Positions 7,998 to 16,491 of a DNA stretch of 64,000 nt are shown here, piece after piece. Each line of letters starts with the position of its first letter. Positions within the stretch are counted from its first letter, which is position 1. The position numbers were made by a program, and so were the translations under genes. The DNA lies in contig NZ_CP053908.1 of assembly GCF_013256625.1 (NCBI RefSeq), forward strand, positions 3,968,001-4,032,000, written 5' to 3'. The DNA comes from Hymenobacter sp. BRD128 (GTDB lineage: Bacteria > Bacteroidota > Bacteroidia > Cytophagales > Hymenobacteraceae). Under the pieces are notes generated by a model, which saw only the letters and a list, made by a program, of their open reading frames with translations, ran no database searches and was not told the DNA's origin.

Positions 7998-8137
7998 ATG
8001 CCCGGCCGGTACCCGTGCCAGCGTGCGCGTCACCCACGCCCGCAAAAACGTTGACCGGGCAAAATGCGATAATATCACCTAAATATTTGACTGCGAAGCG
8101 CCTGGTTCTGCCGGGTGCTTTTGTTTTTGCCTAATTT

Positions 8138-8204
8138 GTAGCGCGGACTTTGTAGTCTGCGCCCGCAATATGAGCCAAACGCGGACTACAAGGTCCGCGC
8201 TACA
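8138..8204. repeat. Dispersed imperfect palindrome, GCGCGGACTTTG family
   Basis: The left arm TGTAGCGCGGACTTTGTAGT and on (8138-8162) pairs with the right arm (8180-8204) with a few mismatches around an 18-base spacer. It ends 14 bases before the pyrF ATG. The same core occurs at 7491-7516. It is a REP-like element and may also end the transcript from upstream. Confidence 0.6.
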
Positions 8205-8218
8205 TTTCGCTACCAGCT

Positions 8219-8974
8219 ATGCAAAAGCTCCTCACTCGCGTTGCCCAGGCCAATACGCTGCTCTGCGTGGGCCTCGACCCCACCGGCTCCGACGAAGACG
8301 TGACGCGCCGCCTGCCGCAGGTCATCGCCGAAACCGCGCCCTACGCCGCTGCCTTCAAGCCTAATCTGGCCTTCTTCCTGAGCCGGGGCAACGGCACGCA
8401 GCTCTTGCGCCAAGTGGTGGCCGCCGTGCCCGATGGCATCCCGGTTATCCTCGATGGCAAGTTTGGCGACATCGCCAACACGGCCATGCACTACGCGCAG
8501 TTTGCCTACGACGTGGTAGGCGTCGATGCCGTGACGGTGAACCCCTACATGGGCGCCGATGCGGTGGTGCCCTTCGCCCGCCCCGGCAAGTTCGTCTTCG
8601 CCCTGGCCAAAACCTCGAACCATTCGCCCATTCAGGAGGCGGAGCTAGCCAGCGGCGAGCCCGTGAGCGAGTTCACGGCCAAACTGCTCGCTGACCTCGA
8701 CGCCACCCACGGCAACATTGGCCTTGTGGCCGGCGCTACCGACGCGGCGGCCCTAGGCCGCCTGCGCCAGTTGTGCCCCACGCAGTGGTTTCTGGTGCCC
8801 GGCATAGGCGCGCAAGGCGGCGACTTGGCCTCGGTAATGAAAGCGGGCCTGCTGGCCGACGGCGGCGGGCTGCTGATTAATGCTTCGCGCAGCATCTGGC
8901 AAGCCGAGGATTCGGCAGCAGCAGCGCGGGAGCTTATGAACGAGATTAATGAGCACCGCGCAGTAGCTGTTTAA
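8219..8974 (+). CDS. pyrF: Orotidine 5'-phosphate decarboxylase
   Basis: A 251-residue OMP decarboxylase, which makes UMP from OMP in the last step of de novo pyrimidine synthesis. The catalytic Asp-Lys-Asp signature is present as LDGKFGDIANTA. Other family marks are LCVGLDPTGSDE at the N terminus (substrate Asp), FKPNLAFF, the loop FVFALAKTSNHS, and the phosphate-binding VPGIGAQGGD and INASRSIW. The pattern is that of the type-2 subfamily (TIGR02127-like) found in Bacteroidota and mycobacteria. The ATG at 8219 follows the palindrome at 8138-8204. pyrE follows after a large repeat, so the two catalyse consecutive reactions. Confidence 0.96.
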   Translation: MQKLLTRVAQANTLLCVGLDPTGSDEDVTRRLPQVIAETAPYAAAFKPNLAFFLSRGNGTQLLRQVVAAVPDGIPVILDGKFGDIANTAMHYAQFAYDVVGVDAVTVNPYMGADAVVPFARPGKFVFALAKTSNHSPIQEAELASGEPVSEFTAKLLADLDATHGNIGLVAGATDAAALGRLRQLCPTQWFLVPGIGAQGGDLASVMKAGLLADGGGLLINASRSIWQAEDSAAAARELMNEINEHRAVAV

Positions 8975-8992
8975 TAATTGATTCGCTAAGTC

Positions 8993-9088
8993 GTCTGTCA
9001 TGCTGAGCTTGTCGAAGCATCTCTACCGCTTCTTCTGAGCCATTCAACGAAGCGGCAGAGATGCTTCGACAAGCTCAGCATGACAGAC
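8993..9088. repeat. Long palindrome, CATGCTGAGCTTGTCGAAGC family
   Basis: Arms of 40 bases (8993-9032 and 9049-9088) are complementary with one mismatch around a 16-base loop. The core CATGCTGAGCTTGTCGAAGC recurs at 18644-18747 and, varied, at 50141-50233 and 58592-58684. It fills the pyrF-pyrE gap and its right end (CAGCATGACAGAC) offers an in-frame ATG at 9080 for pyrE. It is a REP/MITE-like element that may work as terminator. Confidence 0.8.
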
Positions 9089-9100
9089 GCAAATTTTACT

Positions 9101-9724
9101 ATGACCAACCAACTTACCCCCGACCTCCCCGCCGCTGAAGTCGCTACCATCCTCGAAGCGCAGCTGCGCGAAGAAGGTGCGCTCCTGAACGGGCATTTCA
9201 AGCTCTCGTCGGGGCTGCACTCGGATACCTACGTGCAGTGCGCCCGCTTTTTGCGCAAGCCCGACCTGGCCGCGCCCGCGATGGCGGTGCTGGCCCAGCG
9301 CCTGCGCGAGGCTGGCCTGGTGCCCGACACGGTGGTAGGCCCCGCGATGGGCGGCGTGGTGGTGAGCTACGAGCTGGCCCGGCAGCTGGGCGTGCCGTCG
9401 CTTTTTACCGAGCGCGATGCGAATGGCGAAATGACTCTGCGGCGCGGCTTTACGCTGAGCCCCGGCGAGCGGGTAGTAATTGCCGAAGACGTAGTTACGA
9501 CTGGCAAAAGCACCCTCGAAGTAGCGCGGGTGTTGAAGGAAATGGGGGTTGAAGTACTCGCAGTGGCCTCTTTAATTGACCGTACGAATGGGAAAGCTGG
9601 CCTTCCGTTCCCGAACTTTGCGCTGTTGCCGGTGCAGGCGGCCGTGTTCGCGGCCGATGCGGTGCCGGAACACCTGGCCGGGATTCCGGCCGTGAAGCCG
9701 GGCAGTCGGCCCGATGCCAAATAA
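9101..9724 (+). CDS. pyrE: Orotate phosphoribosyltransferase
   Basis: A 207-residue enzyme joining orotate to PRPP to give OMP. The type I PRTase PRPP-binding motif is VVIAEDVVTTGKSTLE, with ERDANGEMTLRRGFTL as the flexible catalytic loop (conserved Lys replaced by Arg positions in this stretch) and KLSSGLHSDTYVQCARFL at the N terminus as expected for PyrE. The ATG at 9101 is preferred; an earlier in-frame ATG at 9080 lies within the repeat arm. With pyrF upstream it forms a pyrimidine pair ahead of the purine block. Confidence 0.95.
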   Translation: MTNQLTPDLPAAEVATILEAQLREEGALLNGHFKLSSGLHSDTYVQCARFLRKPDLAAPAMAVLAQRLREAGLVPDTVVGPAMGGVVVSYELARQLGVPSLFTERDANGEMTLRRGFTLSPGERVVIAEDVVTTGKSTLEVARVLKEMGVEVLAVASLIDRTNGKAGLPFPNFALLPVQAAVFAADAVPEHLAGIPAVKPGSRPDAK

Positions 9725-9760
9725 TCCATTACCACCTGTCAACCCTTACCTGGCATACGC

Positions 9761-9850
9761 TTGCGAAGGACCTTATCACACTCGCAACGTGGTGATTAGT
9801 AAATCTGACGGAGGCAGCAGTGATAAGATGCCGCCGCCGTCAGCATGACA
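9761..9850. repeat. Degenerate palindrome reaching into the purL start
   Basis: TTGCGAAGGACCTTATCAC (9761-9779) and GTGATAAGATG (9820-9830) are the arms of the same variant seen at 50141-50233 (CTTATCAC/GTGATAAG). The right end is CGTCAGCATGAC, the usual end of this repeat family, and its ATG at 9845 is the purL start codon. Confidence 0.55.
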
Positions 9851-12800
9851 AAAGTTAATTTGGAAACCAACCAGCATTCCATCCTCCTCAGTCTCCAACC
9901 CGGCCGGCACGACGGCGACGGCCAGCGCGTGGCCGCCGACGCGGCCCGCCACCTAGGCCTAGCCACCGGCCAGGTGCGCAGCGCGGCGCTCTATGCCGTG
10001 CGCTACCCCGGTATGAGCGCCGCGCAAGTCGCCGACTTTGCCGCCGCCTGCCTGCAAGACCCCGTGCTGCACACCGCCGCCATCGATGAAGTGGCCGCGC
10101 CCGCGGGTTTCAACAGCTACATCCTGGTGGCCAAAGGCCCCGGCGTGACGGACGACGGGGGCACCTCGGCCCAGAATGCGCTCGGCGACTTCCTCAACGA
10201 GCCCATCGACACCCGCACCCAGCACATTTTCTCGAAGCGCCTGTACTTTGTGGAGAATGAGTTGCCCGCCACCGACCTTCGTCGGCTAGCCGAAGAGTTG
10301 CTGGGCAACAAACTCATCAACCGCTTCGAGGTGGGCGCGGTGGCCGACGGCATCCGCGACTACACGCCGCGCCCCGGCGGCGGGGCCGACGCCCGCACCG
10401 AAACCATCGCCCTGGGTGGCCTCAGCGACGAACAGTTGCTGCAACTGAGCAAGGACAACGTGTACGCGCTCAACCTGCCCGAAATGCAGGCCATCCGCGA
10501 CTACTTCGGCCAGGGCAGCGTGCGCGAGCAGCGCCTCAGCCTAGGGCTGTCCGCCGACCCTACCGACTGCGAAATGGAGATTCTGGCCCAAACCTGGTCG
10601 GAGCACTGCAAGCACAAGGAGTTCAGCGCCGTTATCAAGTACAAGAACCTGGAAACGGGCGCGGAGGAAGAGATTGACGGGCTGTTCAAAACCTTCATCA
10701 AGGGCGCGACCAGCGAAGTAGACCGCCAGCTGCGGGCCAACGGCAACGACTGGCTCATTAAGGTGTTTTCGGATAACGCCGGCGCGGTGCGGATTAACCC
10801 CGAGTCGCTGTTTGTGTGGAAGGTCGAGACGCACAATTCGCCCTCGGCCATCGACCCCTACGGCGGGGCCATCACGGGCATATTGGGCAACAACCGCGAC
10901 CCGCTAGCCACTGGCATTGGCGGTGCGCGCTTGCTGTTCAATACCAACGTATTGTGCTTTGGCAACCCGGATTACGACGGGGAACTGCTGACTGGCCAGT
11001 TGCACCCGCGCCGCATTTTTGAAGGCGTGCGCAAGGGCATCGAGGACGGCGGCAACAAGTCGGGCGTGCCGACCGTGAACGGGGCCATCATCTTCGACGA
11101 CCGCTACCGCGGCAAGCCGCTCGTGTACTGCGGCACCGGCGCCGTGATGCCGATGCAATTGGACGGGAAAGACAGCTGGGAAAAGGTCATTCTGCCCGGC
11201 GACCGCATCATCATGGCCGGCGGCCGGGTGGGCAAGGACGGCATCCACGGCGCGACCTTCAGCAGCATCGAGCTGGATGAAGCCGCGCCCGCCACGGCCG
11301 TGCAAATTGGCTCGCCCATCACCCAAAAGCTGGCGATGGACTTCCTCATCCTCGCCACGCGCCGCGGCCTCATCCGGTGCAGCACCGACAACGGGGCGGG
11401 CGGCCTCTCGTCGAGCATCGGCGAGCTGGCGCTCATCCCCGGCGGTGCGGTGGTAGAGCTGGAGAAAGTGCCCCTTAAATACCCCGGCCTCAAGCCCTGG
11501 GAGATTTTCCTGAGCGAGTCGCAGGAGCGTTTCACCCTAGCCGTGGCTCCCGAAAAAATGGACGAGCTGCTGGCCCTAGGTCGCGAAATGGAGGTAGAAT
11601 TGACCGATATTGGCTTCTTCAACGCTGAGGGCTACCTCGACGTAAAGTTTGACGACCAGCCGATTGCGGGCCTCTCGCTGGAGTTTTTGCACAACGGCGT
11701 GCCGCGCAAAACCCTGCTGGCCGAGTACGTGAAGCCCGCGGCCCAGGAGCCCGCGCTGCCCGCTAGCCTCGATTACAACGACGTGCTGCTCAAGCTGATG
11801 GGTTCGCTCAATATCTGCTCGCGCGAGTCGGTGATTCGGCAGTACGACCACGAGGTGAAGGGTCGCACGGTGGTAAAGCCCCTGATGGGCGCCACCGGCC
11901 AGGCCCCGCAAGATGCTGCCGTGGTGCGCTTCAATTTCGAGAGCTGGGAAGGCGTGGCCGTGAGCAACGGCATTTTGCCCCGCATGGGCGACCTCGACGC
12001 CTACCACATGTCGGCCGGCTCGTTCGACGAGGCCGTGCGGCAGATTATTTCGGTGGGCGGCAAGCTGCCCAACCTCACGCCGGGCGACGGGAATTTCTGG
12101 TCGGTAAACGACAATTTCTGCGTGCCCGATTCGGTGTACGACCCCGCCATCAACCCCGACGGCAAGCAGAAGCTCGCCAAGCTGGTGCAGATGTGCCAGG
12201 CCCTGCGCGATGCCTGCGCGGCCTACTGCATCCCACTGACTTCGGGCAAGGACTCGATGAAGAACGACTTCAAGGCCGACGGGGTGAAAATCTCGGTACC
12301 GCCCACGGTGCTCTACTCGATGACCGCCAAGGTCGAGGACGTGCGCCAAGTCGTGACCTCCGACTTTAAGCAGGCCGACGACGTGATTTATCTGCTCGGT
12401 GAAACCTACGATGAGCTAGGCGGCTCGGAGTTCTACCAGCTCTACAACGAGCTGGGTGCCAACGTGCCGCAGGTGCGTTTCGAAGAAGCCAAAGCACTGT
12501 ACACCCTGGTGGGCGAAGCCAACGCGCAAGGCCTCATCCAGAGCAGCCACGACCTGAGCGACGGCGGCCTCGCCGTAGCGCTGGCCGAGAGCACCTTCGG
12601 CCGCGACGGCCTGGGCGCTGACCTTGACCTAGGTAGCCTAGCGGGCGACTTGTCGCCTACGGCGCTGCTGTTCAGCGAGTCGCATTCGCGCTTTGTGGTG
12701 AGCATCGCGCCGGAAGACGTGACGGCCTTCGAAGGCATCCTAGGTCAGCGAGCTACGCGCCTGGGCCGCGTAACGGCCGATGGCCAGTTACGCGTGCTGC

Positions 12801-12913
12801 ACGGGACGCAAGAGTTGCTAAACGCTTCGACCTACGACCTGCGCACCGCCTGGACTAACGGCCCCGTAAACCGAACTATTGGCTTGGAGCCCGCCGCGGC
12901 CATCCAGCACTAA
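9845..12913 (+). CDS. purL: Phosphoribosylformylglycinamidine synthase, synthetase subunit
   Basis: A 1022-residue FGAM synthetase subunit: it uses ATP and glutamine-derived ammonia to turn FGAR into FGAM. The N-terminal 150 residues resemble the PurS-like/linker part, followed by two AIR-synthase-like halves. Visible motifs are TWSEHCKHKEF (catalytic His), KVETHNSPSAIDPYGGA, the nucleotide region GATFSS, STDNGAGGLSSSIGEL, and the second-half LTSGKDSMKND and SHDLSDGGLAVALAE. It is longer than the small PurL (about 730) and shorter than the fused E. coli enzyme (about 1295) because the glutaminase is a separate gene, purQ, which follows. Its ATG lies within the end of a repeat element. Confidence 0.96.
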   Translation: MTKVNLETNQHSILLSLQPGRHDGDGQRVAADAARHLGLATGQVRSAALYAVRYPGMSAAQVADFAAACLQDPVLHTAAIDEVAAPAGFNSYILVAKGPGVTDDGGTSAQNALGDFLNEPIDTRTQHIFSKRLYFVENELPATDLRRLAEELLGNKLINRFEVGAVADGIRDYTPRPGGGADARTETIALGGLSDEQLLQLSKDNVYALNLPEMQAIRDYFGQGSVREQRLSLGLSADPTDCEMEILAQTWSEHCKHKEFSAVIKYKNLETGAEEEIDGLFKTFIKGATSEVDRQLRANGNDWLIKVFSDNAGAVRINPESLFVWKVETHNSPSAIDPYGGAITGILGNNRDPLATGIGGARLLFNTNVLCFGNPDYDGELLTGQLHPRRIFEGVRKGIEDGGNKSGVPTVNGAIIFDDRYRGKPLVYCGTGAVMPMQLDGKDSWEKVILPGDRIIMAGGRVGKDGIHGATFSSIELDEAAPATAVQIGSPITQKLAMDFLILATRRGLIRCSTDNGAGGLSSSIGELALIPGGAVVELEKVPLKYPGLKPWEIFLSESQERFTLAVAPEKMDELLALGREMEVELTDIGFFNAEGYLDVKFDDQPIAGLSLEFLHNGVPRKTLLAEYVKPAAQEPALPASLDYNDVLLKLMGSLNICSRESVIRQYDHEVKGRTVVKPLMGATGQAPQDAAVVRFNFESWEGVAVSNGILPRMGDLDAYHMSAGSFDEAVRQIISVGGKLPNLTPGDGNFWSVNDNFCVPDSVYDPAINPDGKQKLAKLVQMCQALRDACAAYCIPLTSGKDSMKNDFKADGVKISVPPTVLYSMTAKVEDVRQVVTSDFKQADDVIYLLGETYDELGGSEFYQLYNELGANVPQVRFEEAKALYTLVGEANAQGLIQSSHDLSDGGLAVALAESTFGRDGLGADLDLGSLAGDLSPTALLFSESHSRFVVSIAPEDVTAFEGILGQRATRLGRVTADGQLRVLHGTQELLNASTYDLRTAWTNGPVNRTIGLEPAAAIQH

Positions 12914-12949
12914 CGAGCAGTGAGCAAGGACCACGTGACAAAACATAAC

Positions 12950-13831
12950 ATGGCAGACCTAGCAGACCTAGCCCAGGCCCCCAAAGCCCTCATCCTGACC
13001 GGCTTCGGCATCAATTGCGAAGAGGAAATGGCCGCCGCTTACCGCTTAGCGGGCGGTGAGGCCACCATCGTGCACCTCAACGAGGTGCTGCACGGCCGGG
13101 TGAGCATCCACGACTTTGATATTCTGAATTTTCCGGGCGGGTTCTCGTTCGGCGACGACCTAGGCTCGGGTGTGGTGCTGGCCAACAAGCTGCGCTACCG
13201 CCAGACCGGCGATGCGGGCCGCACGCTGCTCAGCGACATCCGCGAGTTTGTGGCCGCCGGCAAGTTTGTGCTGGGTATCTGCAACGGCTTTCAGGTACTG
13301 GTGAAGCTCGGGTTGCTGCCCAACCTAGGTGGCGATTTTCAGCCCGAAGTGACACTGACGCACAACGCCTCGGGCCGCTATGAAAACCGCTGGGTACGCC
13401 TCAAGGTGAATGCGCAAACGAAAACGCCTACACCCTTCCTGAGCGAGCTGACTTCCTTTGAAGTGCCTGTGCGCCACGGCGAAGGCCGCTTGGTAGTGCC
13501 CGACGCGGCCATCCGCGACCGCATTACCGACCTAGGGCTCAACTGCCTGACCTACGCCGGCCACGACGACCAGGAAACCGGCACCTACCCGCTCAACCCC
13601 AACGGCGCCGACCTCAACTGCGCTGGCCTCACCGACCCTACGGGCCACATTTTTGGCCTCATGCCGCACCCCGAGGCCTACCTGGCCGGCTGCAACCATC
13701 CCGATTGGGGCTTGAAAAAGCGCCGCGGCGAGCTTCAGGAAGAAGGGGAGGGCCTGGCGATTTTCAAGAACATTGTCACGTACCTCACCCGCCGGACCCA
13801 GGAAGCCAGTGCGCCTGCCACCCACGCATAA
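12950..13831 (+). CDS. purQ: Phosphoribosylformylglycinamidine synthase, glutaminase subunit
   Basis: A 293-residue class I glutamine amidotransferase that supplies ammonia to PurL. The nucleophile elbow is GICNGFQVL, and the His-Glu pair is in GLMPHPEAYL. ALILTGFGINCEEEM and NFPGGFSFGDDLGSG are typical of PurQ and of the PurQ-like tail of large FGAM synthases. The ATG at 12950 gives MADLADLAQ; a GTG at 12920 is also in frame and only seven bases after purL, so translational coupling is possible with either start. It forms one unit with purL and purC. Confidence 0.94.
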   Translation: MADLADLAQAPKALILTGFGINCEEEMAAAYRLAGGEATIVHLNEVLHGRVSIHDFDILNFPGGFSFGDDLGSGVVLANKLRYRQTGDAGRTLLSDIREFVAAGKFVLGICNGFQVLVKLGLLPNLGGDFQPEVTLTHNASGRYENRWVRLKVNAQTKTPTPFLSELTSFEVPVRHGEGRLVVPDAAIRDRITDLGLNCLTYAGHDDQETGTYPLNPNGADLNCAGLTDPTGHIFGLMPHPEAYLAGCNHPDWGLKKRRGELQEEGEGLAIFKNIVTYLTRRTQEASAPATHA

Positions 13832-13841
13832 GTTATTCGGT

Positions 13842-14759
13842 ATGAACACGCTCCCGTATTTCGCTACCCCCCAGCTCCAGCTTTTGCACCGTGGCAAAGT
13901 CCGCGACAGCTTTCGCATCGACGACAGCACCCGTCTCATCGTGGTGTCGGACCGCCTCTCGGCCTTTGATTCGGTGCTCGAAACGGCCATCCCGAACAAA
14001 GGCGCGGTGCTCAATGGGCTAGCCAACTTCTGGTTTGAGAAAACGGCCCACATCATCCCCAACCACGTGAAGGGCATGGTGGACGCCAACGCCATGCTGG
14101 TGAAAGAAGCGCAGCCCATTAAGGTGGAGATGGTGGTGCGCAACTACCTCACCGGCTCGATGCTGCGCGGCTACCAGAGCGGCCAGCGCACGTTCTCGGG
14201 CGTGACCGTGCCCGACGGGATGACTAAGCACCAGCAGTTCCCTACCCCCATCGTGACGCCGACCACCAAGGAGGAGTCGGACCGCGAAATCACCCCCGAA
14301 AACCTCGTGCGCGAGGGCTGGGTAAGCCAGGAATTGTACGACAAGATGGCCGAAAAGGCGTTGGAGCTGTTCAAGGTCGGCTCCGATTTGCTGGCGGCGC
14401 AGGGCATCATTCTGGTTGATACCAAGTACGAATTCGGCCTGCTGGACGGCGAGTTGATTCTGATTGACGAAATCCACACGCCCGATTCGTCGCGCTTCTG
14501 GAGCGCCGCCGACTACGCCCGCAACCCCGAGGGCGCCGAGCAGATGGACAAGGAGTATATCCGCCAGTGGCTCATTGCCAATAAGAAGGATGGCGCCTAC
14601 CCCCGCGCCCTCACCCCCGAGGTGACCCAGGAGGCCGTCAATCGCTACCTCGACATCTACCAGCGCGTTGTGGGCCAGCCCCTAGCCACGGCCGGTGATA
14701 CCGAGGACGTAACCGAGCGCCTGACCCGCAACCTAGTGAAGGCTGGCTTACTCAAATAG
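13842..14759 (+). CDS. purC: Phosphoribosylaminoimidazole-succinocarboxamide synthase (SAICAR synthetase)
   Basis: A 305-residue ATP-dependent enzyme joining CAIR and aspartate. LHRGKVRDSFRIDD is the ATP-binding start of the family, VVSDRLSAFD is the next signature, EMVVRNYLTGSMLRGY the substrate region, and LVDTKYEFGLLDGELILIDEIHTPDSSRFW the C-terminal metal-binding and specificity region. Length and motifs match the ~300-residue eukaryote/Bacteroidota-like form rather than the shorter ~240-residue enzyme. The ATG at 13842 lies 10 bases after the purQ stop, so both are surely cotranscribed. Confidence 0.95.
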   Translation: MNTLPYFATPQLQLLHRGKVRDSFRIDDSTRLIVVSDRLSAFDSVLETAIPNKGAVLNGLANFWFEKTAHIIPNHVKGMVDANAMLVKEAQPIKVEMVVRNYLTGSMLRGYQSGQRTFSGVTVPDGMTKHQQFPTPIVTPTTKEESDREITPENLVREGWVSQELYDKMAEKALELFKVGSDLLAAQGIILVDTKYEFGLLDGELILIDEIHTPDSSRFWSAADYARNPEGAEQMDKEYIRQWLIANKKDGAYPRALTPEVTQEAVNRYLDIYQRVVGQPLATAGDTEDVTERLTRNLVKAGLLK

Positions 14760-14793
14760 TAATGCGGAAAGCACTGTAAATACGCCCGCTACA

Positions 14794-15177
14794 ATGGAAG
14801 CAACGCAAGCTGAAAAGTTGGTAGACAGCTACATTGAAGCCTACAACGGCTTCGACGTGCCCGGCATGCTGGCGTGCCTGCACCCGGCTGTGCAATTCGA
14901 GCACTCGACCAACGGCGACGTGACGGTGCGGCTGGACAGCAAGGAGGCCTTTGAAAGCCAGGCTATCCGGGCCGCCGCGTGGTTCGCGGAGCGCACCCAG
15001 CGCATCACGGCCTTGCGCTGGCTGGGCGAGCAGGCCGAGGCCGATATCGACTACTTCGCTATCACGGCTACCGACTTGCCCAACGGAATAAAGGCAGGAA
15101 CTACGCTGCAATTTTCTGGTCGCTCAGTTTTTTCTTTTCGCGACGAGTTAATTGCTTTCATTCAAGATTTTAGCTAA
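14794..15177 (+). CDS. SnoaL-like / NTF2-fold protein
   Basis: A 127-residue protein of the SnoaL-like polyketide-cyclase/NTF2 fold: EKLVDSYIEAYNGFDVPGML with LHPAVQFEH is the standard first helix and strand, and the last strands end VFSFRDELIAFIQDFS. Such proteins bind small ligands in a cone-shaped pocket; many are not enzymes. It is 34 bases after purC and 18 bases before purD, inside the purine block, which suggests cotranscription, but I know of no purine role for the family. Its catalytic Asp/His pattern is not complete enough to predict a reaction. Confidence 0.8.
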   Translation: MEATQAEKLVDSYIEAYNGFDVPGMLACLHPAVQFEHSTNGDVTVRLDSKEAFESQAIRAAAWFAERTQRITALRWLGEQAEADIDYFAITATDLPNGIKAGTTLQFSGRSVFSFRDELIAFIQDFS

Positions 15178-15195
15178 AGAACACTCCCTCGTAAC

Positions 15196-16488
15196 GTGAG
15201 CGGCAATTTGAAACAACTCGTCCTCCTCGGCTCCGGTGCCCGCGAGCACGCCCTGGCCACCAAGCTCCGCCAGGATGGCGCGACCGTGCACGTGCTGCCC
15301 GGCAACGCCGGCATCCCCGGTAGCGTGGCTGGCATCAGCGCCACCGATTTTCCGGCTATCCAGAATTTCTGCAACGAGCAGAACGTCAAGCTCATCGTGG
15401 TGGGGCCGGAAGCGCCGCTGGCGGCCGGCGTAGCCGATTATTTCCTTGATACCGACATCCGCGTGTTTGGCCCGCGCCGGCAGGCGGCCACGCTCGAAAG
15501 CTCGAAGGTGTGGAGCAAGGACTTTATGCGCCGCCACGGGGTAGCCACGGCCCGCGCCTGGAGCTACCGCAGCGACCGCCTCGCCGATGCCCAGGCCAAG
15601 GTGGAGGAGCTAGCCGGCCAGGTAGTGGTGAAATACGATGGCCTAGCCGCCGGCAAAGGCGTGTACGTATGCAGCTCCGTAGCCGAGGGTAGGGCGGCTC
15701 TCACCGAGCTGCGCGAGCTGCACGAAGGCTGGTTCTCGGTGCTGCTCGAAGAAAAATTGACCGGTCCCGAGGTGAGCCTCATCGGCCTCACCGATGGCAA
15801 CCGCATCCGGCTGCTAGCCCCGGCCCAGGACCACAAGCAGTTGCTGGCGGGCGACGAAGGCCCCAACACGGGCGGCATGGGCGCGTATTGCCCGGTGCCG
15901 TTTCTGGATGATAACTGGCTGGCCGCTATTCGTAAAGACATTATTGACCCCACGCTGCGCGGCCTGCAAGCCGAGCCGTTCGACTTCGTAGGCTTTCTCT
16001 ACTTCGGGGTGATGCTAACCCCTAGCGGGCCGAAGCTGCTCGAGTACAACGTGCGTCTTGGCGACCCCGAGGCGGAAGTGATTCTGCCCGCGCTCGAAAC
16101 GAGTCTGCTCGACCTCATAACCGCCACGCTCGATGGCACCCTGGCGCAAACGGTGGTGAAGCAGCGGCCCGGCGCCTTCGTGGGCCTGGTGCTAGCCTCG
16201 GGCGGCTACCCGGCCGCGCAGTTTCCGACGGGTTTTCCAATTCACGGCATTGGTAATCAGGGTGAGGACACGCAGGTGTTTGTGGGGGGCGTGAAAGCGG
16301 GCGACCAACCTGGTGAGCTGCTTACCAATGGCGGCCGGGTGGCGGTGCTCGTGGCGCACGGGCCCGACCTACCCACCGCCGTGCAGCTAGCCTACGCCGA
16401 AGTGGAGCTGGTTTATTTTCAAGATAAATACGTGCGCCCCGACATTGGCCAGCGCCCCACGCCGCAGCTCGAAACGAGCGCTTATTAA
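15196..16488 (+). CDS. purD: Phosphoribosylamine-glycine ligase (GAR synthetase)
   Basis: A 430-residue ATP-grasp ligase that joins glycine to phosphoribosylamine. The N-terminal motif is VLLGSGAREHALATKL, close to the usual GSGGREHA. ATP-grasp features follow: VVKYDGLAAGKGVYVC, EEKLTGPEVSLIGLTDG, the highly typical QDHKQLLAGDEGPNTGGMGAYCP, and the metal-binding LEYNVRLGDPEAEVILPAL. No ATG is available near the N terminus. A GTG at 15196 is the likely start; a TTG at 15208 would also preserve the fold. It is three bases upstream of purN, so the two are certainly coupled. Confidence 0.95.
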   Translation: MSGNLKQLVLLGSGAREHALATKLRQDGATVHVLPGNAGIPGSVAGISATDFPAIQNFCNEQNVKLIVVGPEAPLAAGVADYFLDTDIRVFGPRRQAATLESSKVWSKDFMRRHGVATARAWSYRSDRLADAQAKVEELAGQVVVKYDGLAAGKGVYVCSSVAEGRAALTELRELHEGWFSVLLEEKLTGPEVSLIGLTDGNRIRLLAPAQDHKQLLAGDEGPNTGGMGAYCPVPFLDDNWLAAIRKDIIDPTLRGLQAEPFDFVGFLYFGVMLTPSGPKLLEYNVRLGDPEAEVILPALETSLLDLITATLDGTLAQTVVKQRPGAFVGLVLASGGYPAAQFPTGFPIHGIGNQGEDTQVFVGGVKAGDQPGELLTNGGRVAVLVAHGPDLPTAVQLAYAEVELVYFQDKYVRPDIGQRPTPQLETSAY

Positions 16489-16491
16489 CGG

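Noticed and set aside
7840..8082. GTG-started 80-codon frame in the gap before pyrF.
   Set aside because: It crosses a strong intrinsic terminator at 7969-7997 and its translation has no sensible composition; the region is better explained as a structured RNA.
12920..12949. GTG start for purQ seven bases after purL.
   Set aside because: Possible, but the ATG at 12950 gives a start closer to the conserved ALILTGFGINC region; kept as an alternative only.
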